From Melanopsichium pennsylvanicum (lineage: Eukaryota > Basidiomycota > Ustilaginomycetes > Ustilaginales), in assembly GCA_900208305.1 (NCBI GenBank), contig OAPG01000012.1, forward strand, positions 248,001-312,000: a stretch of DNA of 64,000 nucleotides. Reading direction: 5' to 3'. Below the pieces are notes generated by a model. It was not told the DNA's origin. It was given only the letters and a program-made list of their open reading frames with translations, and did not search any database. The position numbers and the translations under genes are program-made. Shown in pieces: positions 22,201 through 31,417 of this stretch (positions are counted from its first letter, which is position 1; the number at the start of each line of letters is the position of its first letter).

Positions 22201-22775
22201 GCTTGATCCATCATCTCCCAGCAGCAAAACTTTTGATTCAACCACCATCCTGAACTGCAGTAGCCCTGTTTCAAGTCGGAAGCCCATTCTGTTGCCAAGC
22301 TAATAACGCCCATGTTGAGGCCAATCAAGATGCCGACGAGCACGATCACACCACTATCCGTGAACGCTGACAGCGCGCTCTTGATGATTCCCCAAACAAG
22401 CCAAGCTCTTCTACCCCACGGACCTCTCGACCACCATCTTGGTGGCACACCGCCTCTACCGAAGCCAATGTTACCCCAAGCAGCATCCAAGTTGGCACGA
22501 CTGGATGCGTTGCCGAGATGTGAGTTGGAAGACGAGACGAAATGGGCGGAAGCAGCCAGACGCTCTCGAGCCAAGCGGTTGCGCTCGCGTGTGTTATCGA
22601 CCACCCAATCTACGGTGGAGAAGGATTCATATCTGCGAATTTCGTCGAGTGCTTCGTCGTCGTCGACGCCGGATTTTGTGGGACGAACACTATTGCGGCG
22701 GGAGGAGGTGGAGAAAAAGGCTGCGGTTGGTGAGGGTGCCGGCGCGTTCGATTTGGGATGGGGTGAAGCGTTCAT
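19287..22775 (-). CDS. CLC-type chloride/proton antiporter, Gef1-like
   Basis: A 1162-residue CLC protein, probably acidifying or supplying chloride to Golgi/endosome compartments as Gef1 and CLC-3/4/5 do. Selectivity-filter blocks are clear: GSGISEIKC, then GKEGPAVH with the gating glutamate (about residue 383), then GSPIGGVLFSLEE with the proton glutamate (about 438), and KVPAGIFVPSMAIGA. Presence of both glutamates argues for an exchanger rather than a channel. Two C-terminal CBS domains lie at about 728-792 and 958-1010. They are separated by an unusually long (about 165-residue) disordered linker, and the tail is Ser/Asp/His/Gln-rich. An Ala/Thr/Ser-rich insert (about 195-245) sits in the first large luminal loop. 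No intron is needed. Confidence 0.93.
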   Translation of the reverse strand: MNASPHPKSNAPAPSPTAAFFSTSSRRNSVRPTKSGVDDDEALDEIRRYESFSTVDWVVDNTRERNRLARERLAASAHFVSSSNSHLGNASSRANLDAAWGNIGFGRGGVPPRWWSRGPWGRRAWLVWGIIKSALSAFTDSGVIVLVGILIGLNMGVISLATEWASDLKQGYCSSGWWLNQKFCCWEMMDQAGPGGAPLPAAAKALATATVTVTASTTTFSPTFAAVALSSSASAAPATAAGVARDMYNNLTISAAPDHNLWSRSTQDVLHDAFGTGLRLLARAEGAVSAGSDLSETCTDWVPWSQWTFPAWIIYMLFAGLLSFICAHLVKSFAPYAAGSGISEIKCILAGFVINGYLGFWTLAIKSLTLPLAIASGLSVGKEGPAVHVACCIGNVVASFFRSFNRSQAKMRELLTASSAAGVAVAFGSPIGGVLFSLEEMAYNFPASTMWRCFLCALAATVTLSFMNPFRTGKLVLFQVSYDRDWHYFEIIFYILIGIFGGLYGAFVIKYNLQVQSFRRSYLAKHGVSEVVVLATLTAFIGYANKFLRIDMTESLEILFRECEGGGDYDNLCQSWAQWRMVNSLLLATVLRTALVIISYGCKVPAGIFVPSMAIGATFGRMVGILVKALYNTFPHWSMFSACQPDVPCITPGTYAFLGAAAALAGVTRITVAVVVIMFELTGALTYILPTMIVVGITKGVADWFSRGGIAEQMIKFSGYPFLDKDDHSFGVPVGDVMRVNPEVLHAVGMKLGELETKLGEGTYKGFPLVQSREDPTLLGYVGKVELRYAIGKARRARALGANTTCMFSVGPNAAKGGGGNGTARQQQDLLTMAPLPTTAAADQAIREDMLSRLSGATGAGSALGLGTGGINSSGGVRANQRRHESESLIGKLDDDPNEDDHDEQQHNAHTSYRGTPIGDASTSDDVDAVHNDPILGDAGGGVDGEGDCDVLELCGWIDPTPLIVQPGMALETVMDMFKNLGPRVILVVEYGKLSGLVTVKDVLKRIAMQEKAEATAARSSITTLPTSGSSSNLTSAHDAVFGGGELEILLKEAYEWVQEKWNIIAPHADRFGSRLGLGTSARANRGGRRRQQGDETRYSHLRNNTNNVDDRYDHDHDTSDVEMEMSTSSSSIDQQQKRARQNKQQSSSPNQEQFVLGDEHE

Positions 22776-23046
22776 GTCGAGCGAGATGGCATGGCGTGCT
22801 CACACCCCGTTGTGTATTTTTGTGTCCGGGCGAGGTAAGAGATGGATATCATGAAAGAACGATGCTGAGATGACCAAAAGGAACAAGAGCGAGATGTGTT
22901 GGAAGCGTACTCTCTTAATTCACCGATGCCCGAACCAATTCACGATTGGCTGTGCCAAAATTCGGGATGCGTCTGAGCTTCTTTGAGGGCGCTGTGTAGC
23001 AGAAGTATTGCAAAAGTGCGTGCTGTACTTACTGTAAAGAATGAAT

Positions 23047-23060
23047 TTACTGTACAGTAA
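23047..23060. repeat. Dispersed palindromic element, CLC upstream copy
   Basis: Perfect palindrome TTACTGTACAGTAA within a longer AT-rich element (23024-23068). One of the best copies of a family found in many intergenic regions of this window; see the findings. Confidence 0.7.
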
Positions 23061-23260
23061 TTATTAATGCAGTTAAGTGTTGACGAGTAAGACATACGTA
23101 AACCGACCAGAAGAAAAAGGGTCCGACAGTGCGTAGATTCATGTGCTCCCAAGTAGGCGAGTTCTCAAACCACGTCAAGCCAACAGAGCCACTCTGGGCC
23201 AACATGTTGCAAAAGCAAACACTCACACTCAACTGGATAGGCTCCAGAATCGTCCATTTG

Positions 23261-23316
23261 AATAAATGAATAAATGAATAAATGAATAAATGAATAAATG
23301 AATAAATGAATAAATG
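23261..23316. repeat. Seven tandem copies of AATAAATG
   Basis: Seven perfect 8-base units in 56 bases, about 70 bases beyond the CYP6 stop codon and therefore probably within its 3' UTR. In the CYP6 mRNA sense the unit reads CATTTATT. Confidence 0.95.
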
Positions 23317-23383
23317 ACTCAAACATGCTTTCTTATTGGCGTCTCAGATGGTTGGTTCGAGATAATGATTATTGCTATCACCT

Positions 23384-25135
23384 TTAACCATCATGTTCTC
23401 GATGCCGTTCACGGTCTCGAAATCTGTCTCTGTCCCTGCGATGATCGCGATCACGATCACGATCACGATCACGTTTGTCGTCACGGTGAGATCGATTGGA
23501 GCGACTCGGATCATTCCGGCGCGTTTGCGAGTCCTTTTCTCGCTTGTTGCGCTCATCGCGATCCCTGCCACTTTTCCCACTTTCGTCGTAGCTCGTTCGA
23601 TTTCCATCATCAACATCTGCGTGCTTGCGTGAGCTGGAATCTCTGCTATCCCTATCACGATGAGATGAGCGATGCTCGTTCCGCTTCGAGCTCGAATCGG
23701 CATGACGTGACGAGGACGCACTGCCTCTTTGCGACCTCAGATCATCTTCATGCTCTCGCCTTGACCTTTTTTGTGCTCGTTCTCTGCTTGCATCCCTTTG
23801 GTCCGATAGACGAGCGTCCCTGGAGCGCTCGTCATCTCTAACGCGATGACCGTAGCCCTGGGATGAGCTTCTTTCATCTCTACGATCTTGTCCAATACAC
23901 GTATCGTTTTGTCTTCGATCATCACGAGCATCTCCCCTCCCATTGCCGTCGTTCTGAGGACGATAAGAGTCTAGTTTTGCTTGTCCAATCGACCGGTGCA
24001 CTCCTCCTCCTCCTCCTCCTCGACCTTCCCTTCCACCCCACTTGTAATGCCCCTTGGGAGCCTCCCTACCCCCATTTCTCTTCTTGACCCAGTCTCCATG
24101 CAACCTACTGACACTCTGCGAGAAATCCACCCAAATCCTCCGATCGTCTACCAACACATTCTGCATCTTGAAATACGCCCTTTCCGCATCATCCTTCTGA
24201 TCGAATTCGATGAACGCATATTGCAACGAATCGCCCGTCTTCTTATCCTTGATGACCTCGCACGATAGGATTTTGCCGAACCTGGAAAAGATGAGTTCCA
24301 GATCGTCGCTGCGTGTGACAGGGTTGAGTTTGCAGACGAACAAGATGTTTTCCGGTGGACGGATCTCGGCAAAGGGCAAATCGCCGACCATTTCGAGCGT
24401 CAGCGCCGCCGCATTCGTGTCAGTTTTACGTCGAAGTTCTTCTTTTGTGGTTTCGTCAACATCGGATGGCGTGAGATCTTGGTCGTCTGCTAGACGAAGC
24501 GCTCGAACTTGGGACGGGGTGGGGGAAGGTGAACGTGAAGGGGAAAGGAAGCCATCGGGATCAGGCAAGGGATCTTCGAGAACCACAATGTGACGAATTC
24601 GAATGTCTTTCAATGGCCGTTTTTGATCATCAGTGAATGCTTCATTGATCTTGTCAAGCGTTCCACCAGCTTCCTGACCCTCAACCACAGTGCCGAAGGG
24701 TGCATGCTTGCCATCCAGATAGTCAATCTCATCTTTGAGCGTGATGAAGAATTGCGATCCCGCCAACAGCTCGCCCTTGTCACCTGAGCCACCCCCGTCA
24801 GATGTTTTGCCCTTCTTGACGAAGCATGCGAAAGACACGGTCCCTTTCTTAGTATGCCTCAGCTGTTGGTTGGATGTTTCGGGATTGAAATAGGATCCAT
24901 CAAGCCTGTCACGCGATGTGGATGGCAACTGGCACCAGATGCTTGCCCCACCTTTGCCTGTATTGGTAGGATCACCAGTTTGAGCCAAGAAATTCTTCTC
25001 GACGCTGAAGAACGCATTGAGCTTGTAATAGTGTTTGGAGCAGAGCTTGAGGAAGTTGGTGCACGAGCGAGGGGCTAGGTCGGTGTGCAAGTCGATGACG
25101 ATGTCACCCAAAGACGTCTCCAGGAGCACACTCAT
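23384..25135 (-). CDS. CYP6: Cyclophilin-RRM protein, PPIL4/CYP6 type
   Basis: A 583-residue nuclear protein of the PPIL4 family, linked in other eukaryotes to spliceosomes and transcription. The N-terminal cyclophilin domain (about 1-170) begins [20 protein letters not shown] and includes [15 protein letters not shown] and [10 protein letters not shown]. An RRM follows (about 258-336) with RNP-like ILFVCKLN and YAFIEF. The C-terminus (about 345-583) is rich in Arg/Asp/Ser/His with RD repeats. At the position of the cyclophilin catalytic Arg the sequence is [10 protein letters not shown], so isomerase activity may be weak or absent, as appears usual for this family. Intronless; same strand as KES1 upstream. 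Confidence 0.92.
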   Translation of the reverse strand: MSVLLETSLGDIVIDLHTDLAPRSCTNFLKLCSKHYYKLNAFFSVEKNFLAQTGDPTNTGKGGASIWCQLPSTSRDRLDGSYFNPETSNQQLRHTKKGTVSFACFVKKGKTSDGGGSGDKGELLAGSQFFITLKDEIDYLDGKHAPFGTVVEGQEAGGTLDKINEAFTDDQKRPLKDIRIRHIVVLEDPLPDPDGFLSPSRSPSPTPSQVRALRLADDQDLTPSDVDETTKEELRRKTDTNAAALTLEMVGDLPFAEIRPPENILFVCKLNPVTRSDDLELIFSRFGKILSCEVIKDKKTGDSLQYAFIEFDQKDDAERAYFKMQNVLVDDRRIWVDFSQSVSRLHGDWVKKRNGGREAPKGHYKWGGREGRGGGGGGVHRSIGQAKLDSYRPQNDGNGRGDARDDRRQNDTCIGQDRRDERSSSQGYGHRVRDDERSRDARLSDQRDASRERAQKRSRREHEDDLRSQRGSASSSRHADSSSKRNEHRSSHRDRDSRDSSSRKHADVDDGNRTSYDESGKSGRDRDERNKREKDSQTRRNDPSRSNRSHRDDKRDRDRDRDRDHRRDRDRFRDRERHREHDG

Positions 25136-25662
25136 GGACCTTTTCGAGAGGCGCTGACCAACAGCGTATTACAGTAAGGCGCTCGGTTGAGGTGTTGGGA
25201 AAGTTGGAGCCCCTTGGGTGCGTAAAGGAAGCAGCAGGGTTGGCTTACAGAAAGGATTTGGCTCAGACCAACACTTTGAGGTGCGTGCCAAAAATCGCTT
25301 TTTCAGCCAGCTCAAGCGCGTTTCCCGCGATCAAGTGGAGGATCGAGTCCTGAAACGCTCCAACAGTTTCGCTCAAGGCACGCACCATCATCATACTCAT
25401 TAGCCTTGCTCCAAGCAAGCGCCATTCACACACGGGCTGAATCTCACGCGGCTAATCACATCACATAAGCTCTCCTTGAAAACTATCTTGTCTACTATCA
25501 AGGTGTATTCGAATGCTGTATCAACTACCATCGATCGTTCCGGCGAGATTGTGTCTCGGGCGTCACCAAAACTCGCATCCGTAAGGGTTGGAGAGAGCGT
25601 GTCAAGTCGAGAAACACATGCAGGTAGAAACGTGCAGCAAGCTGAATGCGGCTTTCGACTGC
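25136..25662. other. Intergenic region upstream of CYP6
   Basis: A short match to the dispersed element (TATTACAGTAAGG, 25168-25180) lies about 35 bases upstream of the CYP6 start. Otherwise nothing was recognised. Confidence 0.55.
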
Positions 25663-26814
25663 TTAGTTTACGCGAGGCTTCTTCCTGTACGAGTCTTCGG
25701 TGGCAGGTTGACCCTTGAACATGGCAGCCAACTGCGAGTACTCCTGGTCGTCGTCGACGTGAACAAAGTGCTCGAGCTGGTGTGGGGTTGCAGCCGCTGC
25801 CTCGTCCTTCCTCTTTTGCCTCTGTGCGTTCTCGATCCTGGCCTTGTCCTTGCTTGCGGTCTCGTAGTCACCGGTGCGGATTCCGTTGGCCACCGTCTTC
25901 CAAACCTTGCGGCTCTCCATCTCGCCCTGCTTCTCCAATGCCTCGACCGATACCTCTTCGCGCTCGGTGGATGCGTCCCAGAACACCTCGTTGCTACCAC
26001 CAGAAACAGACTTGCCCTTATACTTGCTCACACCGGCCCACTCGCCCTCGATCGTGTACAGAGCGTTACCGCCGGCGCCAATCGTGGCTTTGAACGAGTG
26101 TGCTTTGCCTGAAAAGTAGCCCTTGCCAGTGTAGCTAAGCGTGGTCAGGATACCAGTGGTAGACTGAATGTACGAGTTTCCGGTGAGTTCTACGTAGGGC
26201 GACCCGTACCACAGGCCCTCGATGAGGAGGTTGGGCAGAGTGATGAGGTAGAGCTCCTCCTTGTCGCTGCTGGGAAGCTTGACGCGGAGGACGGCGTGAC
26301 CGACTTGCTTGACCTGGATGGTTCGTCCGGAGAAAGAGGTCTTCTGTGCGCAATGGCCTTCGAGTGTGATGCCGGCTTGCTTGTTCTCAATGTGGTAGGC
26401 AGTGACGGGAGGGTGGTGCGATACCTGCTCAGCAGTAAGAAGGGTCTCGCCGCGCCCGTTCTTGTTAGGCCAATTGCCGAAGAAGAGCTCACCGAGGATA
26501 GGGTTGAGCGGCTTCTTCTCGGAGCCAGAGGAGATGTTACGAGCGGTGAATTGACCCTTGAGCGTGCCGATGAACCATTTGAGGACGAGGTTCATGCGCT
26601 CGATTTCGTCCTTGCCCTTGGAGATGTTGGCAAACTCGTCCGGGTGCTCGCCCCAGTAGGCAGGGAATTCGATCAAGGATACTGGCGAGAGGATGAATGA
26701 GGGAGCGGTGAGTGACGAGAGATCACCCGAGAATGTGGCGATCGATTTGAGGAATTGGCCCCATCCCTGTCGCTGCTCCTTTGGGACGGCGGCTCCAACT
26801 TCTTCTTCACCCAT
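25663..26814 (-). CDS. KES1: Oxysterol-binding protein, Osh4/Kes1 type
   Basis: A 383-residue sterol/PI4P exchange protein made only of the ORD lipid-binding barrel, without PH or ankyrin domains, as in yeast Osh4/Kes1. The N-terminal lid region reads QGWGQFLKSIATFSGDLSSL. The family signature EQVSHHPPVTAY is at about residue 128. NPILGELFFGNW precedes it, and LIEGLWYGSPYVELTGNSYI and GYFSGKAHSFKA follow. The C-terminus is charged (KARIENAQRQKRKDEA). Known Osh4 action is at Golgi/ER contacts, opposing PI4P-dependent export; the same role is inferred here. Somewhat shorter than yeast Kes1. Intronless. Confidence 0.93.
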   Translation of the reverse strand: MGEEEVGAAVPKEQRQGWGQFLKSIATFSGDLSSLTAPSFILSPVSLIEFPAYWGEHPDEFANISKGKDEIERMNLVLKWFIGTLKGQFTARNISSGSEKKPLNPILGELFFGNWPNKNGRGETLLTAEQVSHHPPVTAYHIENKQAGITLEGHCAQKTSFSGRTIQVKQVGHAVLRVKLPSSDKEELYLITLPNLLIEGLWYGSPYVELTGNSYIQSTTGILTTLSYTGKGYFSGKAHSFKATIGAGGNALYTIEGEWAGVSKYKGKSVSGGSNEVFWDASTEREEVSVEALEKQGEMESRKVWKTVANGIRTGDYETASKDKARIENAQRQKRKDEAAAATPHQLEHFVHVDDDQEYSQLAAMFKGQPATEDSYRKKPRVN

Positions 26815-27816
26815 GATGAAGATTGAACCGTTTGTCTATGCGGTACGTTGCAATCAAAGCAGTGGGATGGATGCTGCAAGGTAGAGTTGCAGCAGTGTTT
26901 GATGAGCTTTGTGGTGTTGTGTTGTGTTGCGTCACGGCGTGATGTGGTGATCGGTAGGAGATCGACGATGATGGGGTAGCAACGGAAAGGAAAGCGTGTG
27001 TGGTGGCTAAAGTCGATGTTGTCGGCTGAAACAAAAATCTGACGGTGCGGTGATGTGCGTGATGGAGTACAGGCCGTTACCGGACACACGTAAAATCGTG
27101 GTTGCTGTGCCTGTTCGCACAACGTCACGTTTTGCCTTTTTAGCCAGACACCCCACTTTGGCTCACTCTCCCCTACCCGTGTTGTGGCAGTTGGCTCGTG
27201 CTCTGCTACCGCCTCCTTTTTCCACCAACTTTGCCCATCAAATTTAACCGCTCTCCAACCACGTTTCCTCAGCCATCGAAAAGCGCCAACCTCATCAACT
27301 GTCTCCGCTGCTAAAATCATCGTCAAAGAATCTTGGCTGTGCATCGCAGTCGGTTTGAAACCATCACCGATTTCAAGATAGCTAGGTTTATAGACGACAA
27401 TTTGTCTCTCATTCTATCTATCACAGCACGAAGAATTTAAAGAACCTGAAACATGATCATCCATCCGTCACATGCTGTTGGAGGCAGCATTCGCTTCGAA
27501 GCCAGAGGAGAGCACCGACAGGGGGGAATTGCCGACCACCCCTGAATACCCCATTCGATCCGCTTCAATACCCAACCATCATGCATGACAGCGCGTTTGA
27601 CTCAACAACGATGTGAGAAGTGATTCGCAAGCCCAGCTGCAATCACATCTGTGCGAGCAAAGGTGCTCAACGAAGATGCATTGTAATTGCGCGATTTAGA
27701 AACGGAAACCTAGGATTACATATGACGATAAGATGCAAGAAGAACAGAAATGATGACGCGAAACAGTCAAAGAAAGAGAAAAAGAAAAAGAGAGAGAGAG
27801 AGAGAGAGAGGACTGC
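26815..27816. other. Intergenic region upstream of KES1
   Basis: Roughly 1.0 kb between KES1 and the end of CHK1. A 223-codon minus-strand open frame (26673-27344) overlaps the KES1 start in another frame and does not look coding. A GA microsatellite lies at about 27786-27810. No gene was called. Confidence 0.55.
27786..27811. repeat. GA microsatellite at the CHK1 3' end
   Basis: GA dinucleotides follow a purine-rich stretch, about 6 bases outside the CHK1 stop codon. Confidence 0.8.
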
Positions 27817-29820
27817 TCAAGTCGAGATGATGGTAGATTGAATCTCTTGCTTCCTACAAATCTCTCGGAACAGCCTTCGCCATTCGAGCGGGTCCCCTTT
27901 ACTTCTCTTCATCACCACCAAACACTTTGCCGCACCATCATCATGCGCCATCGACGCCGGATCCGAAGCCGAATCCGGCGAGACGAGATTCTCTACCCTA
28001 ACCTCTCCACGCAATGGACACTTGCGTTTGTCCATTGTGGCCAAACGTATACGCGCACCTCTCGAACCAGTCGCAATCCTCTTAACAACACCAGCACTCG
28101 ACGCACGCGATCCATCATCACTACCTGCCAGATTCTCGGGCTCACCGTCAACCATAAAGTTGTACGCTTCCTCCAACTCCTCCTGATCCCCGATAGGATC
28201 GACCGCATTCTGAATGGCGAGACCATCGAGCACCTCGGTGACCAGACCGACCATGACTGACGCCGTCACAGACGAGAAGAATCGAGTAAGATGTGGCGAG
28301 AAGCGCAGATGCGAGCTTGCCGCACCAGCCGCCACGTGTGTGAGCGCTTCAAACTGCGTAAAATGGTTGAGAGCTTGTGTGAATTGCGATGCTCCAGGCA
28401 TAGCCATTTCGCCTGCACCGCTTCCCGAGGACGAGAACTCGAGTCGACGTGTCGTGATGTGTTGGCTCATGGCAAGGCGACGCGACATGTCGTCGCTGCT
28501 AGCTGCAATCGCAGGCATGGCTGTTGAGGATGGCAAAGCGAGACCTCCTCCATGACTCGTGTCGTGCCTCCAACCCCGTGCGACGGAACTAGCTGCTGCC
28601 AAACCAAACGAGCTGTTCTGGATGGCCTCGGGCTGCGTTAAAGACACATTCTCGGGCACCTGTGCTCGTTGACCATCTGTGTGAAGATCAAGTGCGCGAG
28701 TGGCTGATGGGGCTGCACCTCCGTTGACTTCCAAGTTGATGTCTCCAGAGACTGCTAGACCTTGAAGCAGCTTCTCTGCCAGGTTGACTGGATCGTTGCA
28801 CTTTCCCTTTTGCGTCATGAGGTGGTTGGCACGGCTGAACCAGCGATGACGATGGATGGCTTCGAATGTGATTCTTTTGTTTGGGTCTGGATGCATCATT
28901 CTTTTGAGCAGCGAAAGAGCGTCCTTTGGGATTTTGGTCCATGGTTCGTACAAGAGGAGATGGCCGGACTTGTATGCACTGTATTCGGGTGAACGGTTGG
29001 TTGGCTCGTCCCATGGCGTGCTGCCAACCAATAGGGCGAAGAGTACTACACCTGAGCTCCATACATCGACAGGTTCGCCTCGGTAAGGCTTGCCGTTCAT
29101 CTCTGGTGCAATGTAAGGCAACGAGCCGCAGGCACCCGTGAGTTCTCGCTCCTTTCCCTTGTATTTGTAGACTGAACACAGACCAAAATCAGCGATTTTG
29201 AGATTGCCGTCTGCATCGAGAAGCATGTTTTCGGGTTTGATGTCGCGATGGGTGACGCCCTGCGAATGAATGTATTCGAGACCTGCGAGGAGCTGTTGAA
29301 AGTAGAAGTGGGCGAGATCCTCCTCGACTCCGTAATCTGGCGCAATCTTGTCGAACAGATCGCCACCAGCACCAAGCTCGAGCACCATGTAGAGACCGGG
29401 AACGTAATTTTCGTGGTGGGAAGGGGAGCTTAGCATGATTTGGCGCTCCTTATCACGTGCCTTGATGGCCTCTTGTGTGGTGGCGACTGCCTCTCCCATC
29501 AAGATGCCCTTCTCCTTGCCTGCATTGCCGTTCTTGTCGACGCCACGCTCGACAGCACCGAGGAACTCAAGGACATTGGGATGCTTGAGGATGGAGTGGA
29601 CCTGAACTTCCTTTTGCAACGCTCGACGATCAATGGGGTATTTGTTGGAACGGTTAGGGGCATACGAGATGACTTTGATGGCTGCAACTGGGTTTGATTT
29701 TGAGGATGGATTGACGGCACGAAAGACCTTGCTGAATCCGCCTCCACCGATGAGCTGGACGAGGCGGTAATCGAGCACCGGTGGATACGCCTGTCCGGTG
29801 GAGGATGTGGGAATAGGCAT
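27817..29820 (-). CDS. CHK1: DNA damage checkpoint kinase Chk1
   Basis: A 667-residue Ser/Thr kinase that delays mitosis after DNA damage or replication stress; in Ustilago maydis Chk1 also acts in the G2 arrest during dikaryon formation (established for that species). The kinase domain spans about 17-320: glycine loop IGGGGFSKVF (24-33), AAIKVI, HRDIKPENML (catalytic Asp near 189), ADFGLCSVYKYKGKERELTG and CGSLPYIAPEM, a Chk1-type activation segment. A long Ser/Ala-rich regulatory region follows. The C-terminus VVMKRSKGDPLEWRRLFREI matches the KA1-like end of Chk1. An insert around residues 70-130 lies between the C-helix and the hinge. Divergent to CSN7. Confidence 0.93.
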   Translation of the reverse strand: MPIPTSSTGQAYPPVLDYRLVQLIGGGGFSKVFRAVNPSSKSNPVAAIKVISYAPNRSNKYPIDRRALQKEVQVHSILKHPNVLEFLGAVERGVDKNGNAGKEKGILMGEAVATTQEAIKARDKERQIMLSSPSHHENYVPGLYMVLELGAGGDLFDKIAPDYGVEEDLAHFYFQQLLAGLEYIHSQGVTHRDIKPENMLLDADGNLKIADFGLCSVYKYKGKERELTGACGSLPYIAPEMNGKPYRGEPVDVWSSGVVLFALLVGSTPWDEPTNRSPEYSAYKSGHLLLYEPWTKIPKDALSLLKRMMHPDPNKRITFEAIHRHRWFSRANHLMTQKGKCNDPVNLAEKLLQGLAVSGDINLEVNGGAAPSATRALDLHTDGQRAQVPENVSLTQPEAIQNSSFGLAAASSVARGWRHDTSHGGGLALPSSTAMPAIAASSDDMSRRLAMSQHITTRRLEFSSSGSGAGEMAMPGASQFTQALNHFTQFEALTHVAAGAASSHLRFSPHLTRFFSSVTASVMVGLVTEVLDGLAIQNAVDPIGDQEELEEAYNFMVDGEPENLAGSDDGSRASSAGVVKRIATGSRGARIRLATMDKRKCPLRGEVRVENLVSPDSASDPASMAHDDGAAKCLVVMKRSKGDPLEWRRLFREICRKQEIQSTIIST

Positions 29821-29905
29821 TTGGCTTGATTCTATCTGGATGCCGTTGGAGATAAATGTGGGCGAGATGGAACAAAGGATGAGCCGAGCAGATATCCAAA
29901 GCGCT

Positions 29906-29952
29906 ACTAATTACTCTGTACTGTAAGGTATAGTAACTAATAATTACTGTGC
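29906..29952. repeat. Dispersed palindromic element, CHK1/CSN7 copy
   Basis: ACTAATTACTCTGTACTGTA at the left and AACTAATAATTACTGTGC at the right, in the divergent promoter of CHK1 and CSN7. Confidence 0.6.
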
Positions 29953-30055
29953 ATGTTGACATCGAACCGAACTGAGCCGTCAGAGCGCACTGCAATTGTG
30001 AAATTTTCTTGGAGCTCAGTTTAAGTGTTGGTCTCGTTTTCGAGTGGCCGAGTGG

Positions 30056-30083
30056 CGTTTGCGTTTGCGTTTGCGTTTGCGTT
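30056..30083. repeat. GTTTGC hexanucleotide repeat
   Basis: About four and a half tandem copies of GCGTTT between CHK1 and CSN7. Confidence 0.85.
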
Positions 30084-30418
30084 GACGCGTCGAGTAAAGT
30101 GAAAGCCTTTCGTTCTTTACAATCTCACACTGGTTGTTATTGAATCTGTTTTCAGTGTTCAAATACAGCGGTCTTACACTTTTCAAACCGGAAAAAACTC
30201 CAGATGCGCGGGCCACCATGCAGGTTGCGCAGCAATTCCACTTCACTATCCCGTAACTTACGTGCGCCTCGACTCATCCATTGCCATCCACCTGACTTAC
30301 TCTACCCAGTGCACTGTGGTAGAACTCTGCATTTGATCATCTCATCGCTTTCATAGAAACTTTTGCGTCCTGCCCACAACACGCTCGCTGAATTCAAAAG
30401 CCAATCTCCGTCTCGACC

Positions 30419-31417
30419 ATGTCAACTGTAGCATCCTCGTCGTCCGTATCGCCCTCTCCTGCGCCCTCTTCATCAACATCGCAGCTCGAACCTCTGCTAC
30501 TACTAGCTCGATCCACCAAGCCACGCGGCGCAGCAGCCGCAAATCTCGTCCACCGGGCCATCTCCGCACCCGGTGTCTACTTTTTTGGTCAACTCTTCGA
30601 TGTTCCCGGCGTAGCTGAGCTCGCCGCGTCTTCCGAACCTGAGCTTCAAACCGCATACCAACTTCTTTTCCTCTTTGCATATGGCACATACAAACATTAT
30701 GTATCTCTCAAACCATCATTGATCAACTCAGATTTATCCGACCACCAGCTTTTCAAGTTGCGCCAACTCACCTTGCTCTCCTTGGCACATCAGAACAAGT
30801 CCCTGCCCTACTCCACCCTTCATTCCTCCCTAGCGCTATCATCCAATAATACGAGGGAGCTGGAGGATCTAATCATCGACACCATCTATGCGGGTCTTAT
30901 CTCGGGAAAGCTTAATCGCCTCCAGTCTCGGTTCGAGGTACACTACGTTTCAGCGAGAGATGTCCCCCATGCATCCACCATCCTTTCTCAGCTTGCACCA
31001 ACTTCTTCATCAGCTCTAGCTTCGTCATCATCATCATCATCATTAGCATCGGCTGCTGGCACGAGTCAGCTTGATCAGATGTTGGAATCTTTGCAAAACT
31101 GGCAAACTACCACAGAATCGGTGTTGGAGAGCTTGCAAGCACGTATGGAGAGTGTCAAATCAGGTGCCGATGATGCAGAAAATCAGCGGCAACAACATCA
31201 TCAGGTGCTATTGCAGAATTTGGTTCAAGCGCAGAATCAAATCGAATCTCAGCAACAACAACAACAGCAGCAGCAAAGGAAGGGAAAAGGTCCAGCTAAC
31301 ATTGGTGATAGTAATGCTATGGACATCGATGATGACAATGCTCGAAGTGGCAGTGCAGCAAGGAAGAAGGTTGCAGCTGTACCAGGCGTTAGGGGTAGTA
31401 AGAGATTTCGTGCTTGA
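30419..31417 (+). CDS. CSN7: COP9 signalosome subunit 7
   Basis: A 332-residue PCI-domain subunit of the COP9 signalosome, which removes Nedd8 from cullin-RING ligases. Family blocks are LEPLLLLARSTKPRGAAAAN, APGVYFFGQLFDVPGV, LFAYGTYKHYV, LRQLTLLSLAHQNKSLPYST and NTRELEDLIIDTIYAGLISG (winged-helix part, to about residue 180). The C-terminal third is a Ser-rich spacer, a helical segment with a nine-residue Gln run (about 276-284) and a basic end. The Ser/Gln runs are encoded by TCA/CAR repeats. Intronless. The CSN7 assignment rests on the PCI blocks; paralogues in other PCI complexes fit less well. Confidence 0.88.
   Translation: MSTVASSSSVSPSPAPSSSTSQLEPLLLLARSTKPRGAAAANLVHRAISAPGVYFFGQLFDVPGVAELAASSEPELQTAYQLLFLFAYGTYKHYVSLKPSLINSDLSDHQLFKLRQLTLLSLAHQNKSLPYSTLHSSLALSSNNTRELEDLIIDTIYAGLISGKLNRLQSRFEVHYVSARDVPHASTILSQLAPTSSSALASSSSSSSLASAAGTSQLDQMLESLQNWQTTTESVLESLQARMESVKSGADDAENQRQQHHQVLLQNLVQAQNQIESQQQQQQQQQRKGKGPANIGDSNAMDIDDDNARSGSAARKKVAAVPGVRGSKRFRA

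Larger units (their letters stand above)
22776..23383. other. Intergenic region upstream of CLC
   Basis: Contains an AT-rich element of the dispersed palindrome family (23024-23068, perfect 14-base palindrome at 23047-23060), about 250 bases upstream of the CLC start. The AATAAATG tandem repeat is also here. No gene was seen. Confidence 0.65.
29821..30418. other. Divergent promoter region CHK1/CSN7
   Basis: About 598 bases. It contains a dispersed AT-rich element (29906-29952) about 90 bases upstream of CHK1, and a hexanucleotide repeat GTTTGC (about 30056-30083). Confidence 0.65.

Noticed and set aside
26673..27344. 223-codon minus-strand ORF upstream of KES1
   Set aside because: Overlaps the KES1 start in another frame, has no recognisable domain and has a composition like untranslated leader.
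30041..30070. GTGGCCGAGTGGCG resembles the D-arm of a Leu/Ser tRNA
   Set aside because: It runs directly into a GTTTGC tandem repeat; no anticodon arm, T-loop or acceptor stem can be formed.
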